A stretch of 64,000 nt of DNA, from positions 62,001 to 126,000 of the forward strand of contig CALMSX010000073.1 in NCBI GenBank assembly GCA_937872515.1, written 5' to 3'. Origin of the DNA: an uncultured Bacteroidota bacterium. Lineage in GTDB: Bacteria > Bacteroidota > Bacteroidia > Chitinophagales > Saprospiraceae. Of this stretch, positions 1 to 10,600 are shown piece by piece (the stretch's first letter is position 1; every line of letters starts with the position of its first letter). Made by a program: the position numbers and the translations under genes. Under the pieces are notes generated by a model. The model saw only the letters and a program-made list of their open reading frames with translations. It made no database searches and had not been told where the DNA came from.

Positions 1-2
1 TT

Positions 3-1690
3 ACCAGATCAACCAGCTGCCAGTCAATTGGTACAGCAACAGTCACTGTGTCAAATGCCACTCTTGCCATGGCTGCCCCTGTTGTGAGTTCTTGTATAGA
101 TCATCCCATTCAGGATGTAGCTACAGTCAACGTAGCAGTGAGTTGGTCAAATGCTCCTTCAGGTGATAAAATCAAAGTTACCTTAGACAATAAAATTGAA
201 ATCATAGATGTCGCAGCCGGTGCTACATCGCCTACTACAGTAACCTTTATGGTACCTGCAGATGGAACCTTATCTAAAACGATAACTGCTACCTGGTTAA
301 ACACGGCAGGATGCTCTGCATCCAGGACTTTTAATGCGCCAAGCCCGTGTTCAAGCAACCCTCTAAATTGCGACATCCTTTACCTATGCGGTTTGGATAA
401 GCCTGCAGATGGTGATGCATGGGATCATGGTTTTATCAACTATTTAGAAAGTGTGAATTCAGGCACAGTAACCGCCATTCTGGTAAAACCGGATGCTTCA
501 GGCATGGGTACTTATAATCCCAATAGCCCAAGTTCTGCTGTTTCCGTTGATTTCAGTATTTATAAAACCATCATTGTATCGCCCACAACACAGGGATCTA
601 TGTCAACAGACATGGTAAGTACCCTCAAAGGATTTCCGGGTGGGGTACTCAATATGAATTATGATGTAATAGATGATCTGGGTCAGATCACCGGTGCCGG
701 GGCTGTTTATTGGACATCCGGTGCTTATACAGACAACACCACCTTTATGGAGGTGTACAATTATGACAACATCGCCCCTATTTACAATCTTGTAATGACA
801 GGAGGTAATTTTAAAAGTAACGCTGCCGTAACCCTATGGGGCAATGCAGGTGATGCCAATGCAGGTATCAATGGTATTCGTTTCAGCTATCCTGCACACT
901 CGCTCTCAGGGCTGTCTACCACCCATGGCACCAGGGTTTATCTTGGTTTTCACATGAACGGCTTGTATGCCAATGCTGCCAATGGAGGTGTCATTCCTGC
1001 GCCGGCATCTTCTTACTTTCACCCCACTAAACATTTTACGCTAAACGGAAAGATCCAATTAGAAAGAGCTATACTGGAAGCAGTAGGCACTTGTATGGAT
1101 GAAATATGCGATAATGGTATTGACGATGATGGTGATGGAAGAGAAGATTGTATAGACCCCGATTGTGGTTTGATTACCAATCGTGAGTTTGACAATGGAA
1201 CTACAGGTTGGCAGCTGTTTGTTCAATCAGGAAATGCAGCTACGCTGACAGCAGATAAAACCAATCAACTGTCTGGTGTAAATTCTGCCAGAGTCAATGT
1301 TACAACTACCCAAAGTGGTACAGATTGGCATGTCCAACTGGCTCAAACCGGAAAAACATTGGTGGCAGGTACCAAGTATACTATTACTTTTACCGCCAAA
1401 GCCTCTACGGCAAGAACCGGTAGTTTTGCACTTCAATTGGGTGTTTCACCATTTACCAATTATTATAGCCAAACCATCAATCTTACTACTGCTGCAACTA
1501 CATTTTCATTTGACTATACGCCATCAGCTACTTATTCTAATGTTAGTTTTTTACTCAATTTAGCAAAAGCAACAGGCAATATCTGGATCGACAATGTGCA
1601 GATCAAAAACAGGTGTGAGGTCTGTACCAATGGCATCGATGATGATGGTGATGGACTGGGTGACGCAGAAGATGATGACTGTCCTTGTGA
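3..1690 (+). repeat. Block duplicated in the next gene (matches about 15455-17145)
   Basis: The first roughly 560 codons here align residue for residue with an internal block of the second giant gene. Both contain a CIDHPIQDVATV segment, an LYLCGLDKPADGDA segment, the Asp-rich NGIDDDGDG loop, an LITNREFDNGTTGW jelly-roll start and a second Asp-rich loop. Nucleotide identity is visibly high, with mostly third-position changes. In the second gene about 1030 residues precede this block, which gives an idea of how much of the first gene may lie outside the window. Confidence 0.85.
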
Positions 1691-4600
1691 TGAAATCGTG
1701 GTTACAACTATAGCTGGACATCAGGCCCAGTTTTTAGGTGTAACTTATTCCAATGAAGGTGGACAATGCAGATCAACATGGACATATAGAGTTAAAGATG
1801 GTCCAATGAGTCATGATATAAGTCATGCAAATTTTGGAAGTTTAACATGTCAGACTTGCATGGATAGCGCGAGTGATTTTGTTTTTGCTATTGGAGGAAT
1901 ACCTGAATTTGGAACAGATCCGACAACTGGCTATTGTGGAATAAAGTATGATGAAGGTTTTAATAATAATGAAGAAAAAATTTATACATTCCAACTTGCA
2001 GGATCCTACAAATTGGGAAAAATTACTTTTGTAGCGAAAGCAGGCAATGGTTTTGAAACAGGAATCATTTGCGGACCAGTTTGTGCAGCGCCAGAATGTG
2101 ATAATTATGAGGTGTGTCAAGCCAATACTTGGTCACCCGCCAGTTGCAATTGCACCAATGCAATTGCTGGAGATGCCATGATTTGTTTGGGAGAAAGTAC
2201 TTCTCTTACCGCTTCCGGAGGAGGTACCTACCTTTGGAGTACCGGAGCCACTACTGCATCCATAACAGTGAGTCCTGCCATAACTACTACTTATATAGTT
2301 ACTGTCACAGCCAGCGGTGGTTGTGTATCAACAGCAAGAGCAACAGTGACAGTAAATACTCCTCCGGTTGCTTCTATTAGTGGAGCAAGTACAGTTTGTT
2401 TAGGTTCAGCTATAACTTTGACTGCTTCAGGTGGTACTCAGTATTTGTGGAGTAACGGTTCAACTACGGCATCCATCAACGTTTCTCCAAGTGCAAATAT
2501 AACATATCAGGTTACTGTAACCAATATTTCAGGTTGTACGGCAACTAGTAATAAAACAATTTCAGTGTTAACACCTCCTACAGCATCCATTTCAGGAACC
2601 AATACTATTTGTGCAGGACAAAGTACAGTATTGACAGCGACCGGAGGAAGTTCTTATTTATGGAGTACTGGAGCAACTACTGCTTCCATCACTGTAAGCC
2701 CGGCTACAACTACCACCAATACAGTAACGGTCACAGGTTCCAATGCTTGTACATCTACAGCAAGTAGAACCGTTACGGTCAATCCTAAACCAACAGTATC
2801 TTATATAGGTTCTTCTATTTTGTGTATTGGAGACAACACCACCTTGTCACCTTCTTCCGGAGGTACCTGGACCAGTAGTAACAATGCCATTGCCACAGTA
2901 AGCAATGCAGGCGTTGTTACAGCAGTTGCTGCAGGTTCCGTGAATTTTACATTTACATCAACTGCTACTGGTTGTGCATCCAATCCAACCGGAAATGCTA
3001 CCATCGAGGTAAAACCTGTGGTTTCAATTACAGGAGATAATACCATTTGTGTTGGAGGAACAACCACCTTGTCTCCGGCAACTGGAGGTACATGGGTTTC
3101 TAACAACGCTTCAGTAGCCACTGTTTCCAATGCAGGCATCGTAACAGGGGTGGCAGCAGGTACTTCTACCTTCAGATTTACACAAACTTCCAATAATTGT
3201 TCGTCACTGCCTACCTCATCAGTAACAGTGGTAGCTGATCCAAGCCCTTCAGTGAGTGGTGGAGATGTTACTATTTGTACAGGGGGTACCACCTTATTAA
3301 CTTCTGCCGTGAGCGGAGGAACAGGTACTACATCCTATCAATGGCAAAGTTCTTCAAATGGCACCATTTGGGCCAATATTTCAGGAGCAACCAATGCTAC
3401 CTATACTACATCAGCACTTATATCATCTACCTATTACAGAGTAAGCATAACGCAAACAGGGCAGGGCTGTAATTCAACTGCTTCGGCTTCTTCTTTGATA
3501 ACAGTTGTTCCTGACCCGGGAATTACTGTGACAGGTGGAGGCATTGGAGTTTGTAATGGTAACACAGCAATCCTCAACAGCACTGTAACAGGTGGTACAG
3601 GATCAGCTTCCTACCAATGGCAAAGCAGTGTAAACAATAGTACATGGACCAATATTTCTGGAGCTACTTCCAGTACTTATACCACTCCTCCTATGACTGC
3701 TGCAAGATACTATCGTGTGGCACTTACTATGACCGGCGTTGGCTGTGGTGCCATTAATTCTACCAGTACACAAATAACGGTTAATCCTATTCCTGCCATT
3801 TCTTTGAGCGGAGAAACCACCATTTGTTATGGTGGCTCAACAAGCCTTACAGCAAGTGGATCAGGGGGATCACCTGGGTACAATTTTAACTGGAGTTCAG
3901 GCTTAGGTGCCGGTAATGTAAAAGTAGTGGCGCCCTCTGTTAATACTACATATACAATAACCATTACAGATGCAGGTGGCTGTACCAATACTTCCAATGT
4001 TAATATTGTTGTTGAAGATTGTTGTACTCCGCCTCCGGTTGATGCAATTTGTACGCCAGCTGCCAGTTACAATGTAAATGTTGTTGCTACAGGAATTAAG
4101 ACTTTTGAAAGTCTTACCGGCATGGTACCTTCCAATATTACCAATAAAATCAAAATTACCGGTAGTGGTACCGTAGTAGTAAACCATAGTGATATTGTAT
4201 TAAATAGCAGTACAGCGGTTTTACATATTGACGGTCCTACCTTAATTGTTTTAGGAAAAATCAGGGTCGAGGCTGCAGGGGCGCGATTTATTCAAACTTC
4301 GGGTGCACTACGCACTGTAAGAGATGTTACACAATTAGCAAATACAGGAGTTTGTATCTCCAATACGTCTATTGAAATTGGAGAAGAAGCCGCTGGCAGT
4401 GAGTTTTATGGACAAGCTGCTTGTTCTGCTGCTAGTTTTCAGAATGCAGGCGGTTATAGATATCTTTCAAATGTCTGCCTCAACGTTACGCAGGACTTTG
4501 TTCTAACAAATACTGGCACTGGCTTAGGTACTAATGGAGTAGATTTGATCATGAACTCTTGTATTGAAGTAGGTGACAAAGGCACAACACATTCAACCTC

Positions 4601-7600
4601 CAACGCTTTGAACACAAAAGATGCTGAAGACGGAGGCCAATGGCAAACGAGCAGCAATCAAAATATATATGGAACTACAATCGTTCTGGCAAATGGAAAT
4701 TTCCAACACAATACCAGAACCATGACATTGTGCGATGTCAAAGTAAAAATTAATGATTCAGGTAGCTTTACCAATGCCGGCACTATGGAAGGTTTTGAAC
4801 TTTGTGTTGCTGTCGATGATGTATTTGAAAACACAGGCACATGGAGTCTTCCAGGGGTAAGCTGGTTTTCAAAGTCACTAAATCTAACCAATGTACCCGG
4901 TGTGGGGGCAGAAGAAAATGAAGCCACCATACTTACGCAGTGTTTCAGCAGTTGTAATTGTACTGTAAATACCTGCGACGATTTTGTTGGAGGAATTTCA
5001 GGAGACGATGTAATCTGCATCGGTGAAAGCACGGGCTTAATTGCCTCAGGTGGTACGCATTATTTATGGGAGACAGGAAGTACGGCTACCAATATTGTGA
5101 TCACTCCACTTACTTCATCCTGGCACGGAGTTTATATTGAAAACGATGATAGGTGTTTCAGATATGATTCTATCTTTATTATAGTAAACCCATTGCCAAC
5201 AGCCTATGCTGGTGATAATCAGGAAATTTGTGAAGGTAGCTCTGCAATGTTAAGCGCCATAGGCATTGGCGGCTCAACACCTTATTCTTACATCTGGGAG
5301 AATGGTTCAACTTCGGGTACAAGAACAGAATCACCTCTTACCAACACTACTTATTCCGTAACGGTTACAGATGGTAATGGATGCTCTAATACAGATAACG
5401 TCAATGTCGTTGTTAATGCTTTGCCAACAGCCAATGCCGGATCAGACAATGAAATTTGTTATTCTTCAAGTACTACCCTTTCTGCATCCGGATCTGGGGG
5501 TAGTGGGCCCTATAATTATTTATGGAGTACTGGCTCTACCTTGCCTTCAATTTCAGTGTCTCCTTCTGGCACACAGACATATCTTCTGACAGTAACGGAT
5601 TCAAAAGGGTGTACCAAAACGGATGATATTACAATCACTGTTAATTCCTTACCAGATGCCAATGCAGGTGCAGACCAACAAATTTGTCGCGGTGAAAGTA
5701 TTATTTTAAATGCAGCTGCAAGCGGAGGATCTGGAGTGTATAATTATAACTGGAGCAATGGTCAAAGTCTTGCATCTATCACCGTTCATCCATTGATAGG
5801 TACTACCTATACACTTACGGTTACAGATTCAAAGGGCTGTACCAAAACGGATCAAATAACGGTAATCGTCAACAATTTACCGGACGCCGATGCAGGCCTG
5901 GATACCATGCTTTGTGTTGGTAATTCAGCAATTCTAAATGCCAGTGGATCGGGTGGTAGCATGCCTTACAATTATGTCTGGAACAATGGAGTTCTGACAT
6001 CTGCAAATGATGTTATGCCGGTTGTAACCACCAAATATTATGTTACAGTTACAGATAACAATGGTTGTGCAGACCAGGATTCTGTCAATGTAGTTGTCAA
6101 TCCAATACCCAATGCAGGTCCTGATCCCGCACCCCAAAACTGTTATTCAATAGCCCAAATAATAATGAGTGCCACGGGCACAGGTACCTGGTCCATTGGA
6201 GCCGAAAGTGCAGGTACTGCAGATATCGGATCACCCAACAATCCAAATACGGATGTCTATAATTTCAGTGTACTCGGTTATTATGACTTAGTTTGGACAA
6301 GTAGTGGGGGATGTAGAGATACCGCTGTCATTTTTGTAAACGACGCCTGTACATGTCCCATTGCAGATAATTTAATTGATGCACCTGCAACGGTCATTTA
6401 TTGTGGATCAACCGGTAATCTTGTATTATCTGGATACGCTGCTTATCCTGCTTCTGGTACCTACCAGTGGGAGTATAGTTTTAACAATGGCATTTTTGCA
6501 AGTGCCCCGGGTATAAGTAATGCAAAAGATTATACCACTCAAAATCTGGGTCTGGGTACCCATAAATTCAGAAGAAGATTTACTACAACCACAGGAGTAA
6601 TTTGTTCAACTTTAAGTAATACAATTGCCCTGGTGGTGAGAGAGGTACCTTCAGTTACCAATCCTTCCCTTAGCGCTATATGTGCAGGTCGAAATGCTAC
6701 AGTTACTCCAAGCAGTGGTGGTACCTGGACCAGTTCCAATCCTGCTGTTGCAACCATAACAAATTCAGGGGTTATAACGGGTATCTCAGGTGGTACTGCT
6801 ACCTTTACGTTTACCAATAGTGTTTCTGGCTGCATTTCATCGCCAACATCTTCTATTGCGGTAAATGATAAACCTACAATTAATCTTACAGGCAGTGGTG
6901 CAATCTGTGTTGGTAGCTTGTCAAGTTTAACGCCTTCAAGTGGCGGTACATGGACAAGTAGCAACCCTGCTATCGCATCTATCAATAGTTCTGGTATTGT
7001 AACCGGTCTTAGCCAGGGTCAAGCAACGTTCACTTATACTTCTGTTTCTACAGGCTGTGTATCTCTGGTTAGCACACCAATAACTGTGAGGAGTGTTCCC
7101 CATGTTGTTATTGATTTTAATGGCTCGATTTGTATCACTGATACCTCAGAACTGATGGCCAATGTAACTTCGGGTACTCCACCATATATCTATGCATGGA
7201 CGGGACCCTCTTTGGCAGAAGATACCCCTCATATTGATATCGCTTTAAGTGGAAATTATAATGTTACAGTCTCTGATCAAAATGCCTGTTCTGCTGTTGC
7301 TACTGCATTTGTATACGAAAGATTTGACCCCATCATAGTTTCTTTGGAAACCAGTGTTTGTGAAGGCAATGCTTTAGGCTTAAATGCCGTTGCCAACGGA
7401 GCTACTTCTTATTTATGGAGTGAGAATGCAGGCAGTTCTACTGATCCTTATGTTGAAGTGTATGCCTCTCCACCCAGTACTACCTACCATGTAAGAGTTA
7501 CCAATACACATGGTTGCTCGGCAACAGCTACCGCTGTAATCAATGTAATTCCTAAACCAGAAATTGAAATTACGGGTTCTACCTCTATTTGCATTGGTGC

Positions 7601-10600
7601 CAATTCGTATTTGGCCCCCATTTCTGGGGGAGCATGGGTCACCGGCTCGCCAGGTGTGGCGTCTGTGGGCAATGATGGTGTGATAACCGGCTTGGCTGGA
7701 GGAGCAGTAAAATTTGTTTATATTGATTCAATTACAGGCTGTAAATCTGATTCTTCCGCTGCCATAATTGTGGGTAATAAACCCATCATCACACGCACTG
7801 GTCCTGCAGAAATTTGTGTAGGTTCTACCACTACTTTTATTCCTTCCTCCGGAGGTGTATGGGTAAGCAGTAATCCCGCTGTTGCAAGCATTAGCAATAA
7901 TGGTACCGTGACAGGTGTCTCTCAGGGAACAGCTTCATTTACCTTTGAGGTAGGAGGTACCAATTGTATCTCACTACCTTCAGATCCTATTACTGTTCAT
8001 CCGTTACCTGAAATTGAAATATTAGGCAATGAAATCCTCTGTATGGGTGAGAACTCACTTTTAAGTCCCAATGCAGGTGGATCTTGGACAAGTAGTAATG
8101 CAGGTATTGCTTCGATTTCACCAACCGGTGTAGTTTCAACAATAGGTGCGGGCAAGGCCAGTTTTACTTTTACTCAAACATCAACAGGCTGCAGGTCTCT
8201 ACCTTCTGATAGTTTAACCGTATATGCCAAACCAATTATTACCATCACTGGGGATAGTTTACTTTGCGTTGGAGAAATATCAGGCATGTATACCAATGAA
8301 CCAGGTGTATGGACAAGCAATAATCCTTTGGCAGCCTCCATTTCATCGACAGGTGTTGTAACCGCCTTAGAACAGGGCCAGACTTCATTTGTATTAACTT
8401 CAAGTATTTCTGGTTGTCCTTCTAACCCATCAAGACCCTTCCTGGTCAATCCTCTACCTGTTGTGGTTCTTTCAGGGGCAGATCAAATTTGTATTGGTTC
8501 AACTACCCAATTATTTCCAATCAGTGGAGGTACTTGGACGTCTTCTGATTCGTTAATTGCCGAAGTCACCAATGCCGGTGTAGTCACGGGAGTTAACATT
8601 GGTATTGCTGAATTTATGTTTAGAGACGAGGTTTCCGGATGTACAGCTTCTTTGGATGCACCCGTTACTATTTATGACAAACCAGCAATTAATATTTCTG
8701 GTCCAACAACCATATGTGCCGGTGACACTACTTATTTACTCCCTGCAGTGGGAGGTTACTGGCAAAGTACACAACCCGAAATTGCAACGGTAACCAACGA
8801 TGGATTGGTAATTGGTGTTGAAAACGGAGAAGCAAGATTTGTATATACAGAAGGAACCTCTGGTTGTATTTCGGATACCAGTCTAGGTGTCTATATTTTA
8901 GGTCGCCCTCAAGTTTCTATCGACGGACCTCAAACGGTTTGTGTGGGTGAAACAACCAGTTTGTTACCTGAATTCGGAGGTTTTTGGACCTCTCTGAACC
9001 CGGACATCGCCGAGGTTTCTATTGATGGTGAAGTCACCACTTTGTCCCAAGGTCTTGCAAAATTTGTGTACCAGGAAATTGGAGGCTGTGAATCACTACC
9101 TACCGAAAATGTGGTAGTCAATGCGATTCCAGACATTACTTTTGCAGGCCCCACTTCTCTGTGTCCTGGTGAAAGTTCTCTCATAGTACCCACTAGCGGA
9201 GGTACCTGGGTTTCTACCAACCCTGCTGTTGCAACCATCGATAACAACGGTTTAATTTCTTCAGTAGGATATGGTGTTGCCAGTTTTTATTATACAGAGA
9301 CATCTACGGGATGTGTTTCTGATGTATCTGGTGATTTGTTTATCTACAATGCTCCGTTTGTTACACTAACAGGTTCATCCCATATTTGTGTGGGTACTAC
9401 AACTTCTGTTTCCCCAACAGTTGGAGGCGTTTGGGTAAGCAGCAACCCTGCTATTGCTACTGTGAGCAACATAGGTCAGGTTACCGGTATTTCTGCGGGT
9501 ACGGTCCAATTATACTTTACCAATGCAAGTACAGGTTGTACCTCAACCCAACCAATAGAAATTTTGGTTAATCCAAAACCCACCATATCATTGATACAAA
9601 CTTCAATGTGTAGTGGAGATACGATGAGTCTTGAGGCATCTGAACCCGGAATATGGATAAGTATGTCTCCCAATTCTGCATCCATAGTCAATGGAGATTC
9701 TGTTTTGGGAAAAAATCCGGGAGTAGCTTATTTTACATTTAAGAGTTCAGCCACAGGATGTATTTCTACTTATTCACCACCACTTTTTGTCAACCCTAAA
9801 CCCTATGCTCAGATCATTGGGCCACAGGAAATTTGTGAAGGCGCCAACACAACCCTTGTACCTTCTGTAGGGGGTGTTTGGGCATCATCTGATGAAGAAG
9901 TAGCCATTGTCAACAGTCAGGGCATCGTTACAGCACTCAAAGAAGGCCAGGCTTCTTTCACATTTACAGAATCCAGTACGGGGTGTACTTCTCTTCAAAA
10001 TGAAACATCCATTTATGTTACCCAAGGCCTGACAGTCTCCATCGAGGGATTTCAGGAGATATGTATGGGATATAGCACCCAGTTGTCAGCCAATTCAGAA
10101 GGAACCTGGCAAACAACAGACAATGACATTGCCATCGTAGACAACGATGGTTTGGTTACCGGTATGGCGCCCGGAAAAGTTAGCTTCACCTTCACAGAAG
10201 TTGGTACAGGCTGTAAAGCAAGCCTTCCTTCTGATGCCATCCTGGTTGTCAATTGTATTGACCCGGATTTTAATGTAACCACTAAAAATGTTACAGTTAG
10301 CGGTAGCGTGGCCACCAATGACAATGTACCTTTGTCAGCCATCTATGGTACCGGATATGTCAATAGGTCAAAACCAGAAGGAAGTATAGCTGAATTCACG
10401 ATTGCAGAAAATGGGCAGTATCAATTTGTTGCTAATATGCAAGGAAAGTATGTTTATTATATTCCTGTATGTATTCCCCCTACCGCATATGGATGTTCGG
10501 GCGCAGAACTCACTATCACTGTACTTGACATTTCAAATTCTATTCAATCAGCAGTTGCCAATATTGATTTTGCTACCAACACGGTTGACAGCCCCATAAA

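Noticed and set aside
6655..10240. Regular repeats considered as a CRISPR or DNA-level satellite
   Set aside because: The period of about 235-240 bp is divergent at DNA level but conserved at protein level and stays in frame; it is a protein domain array.
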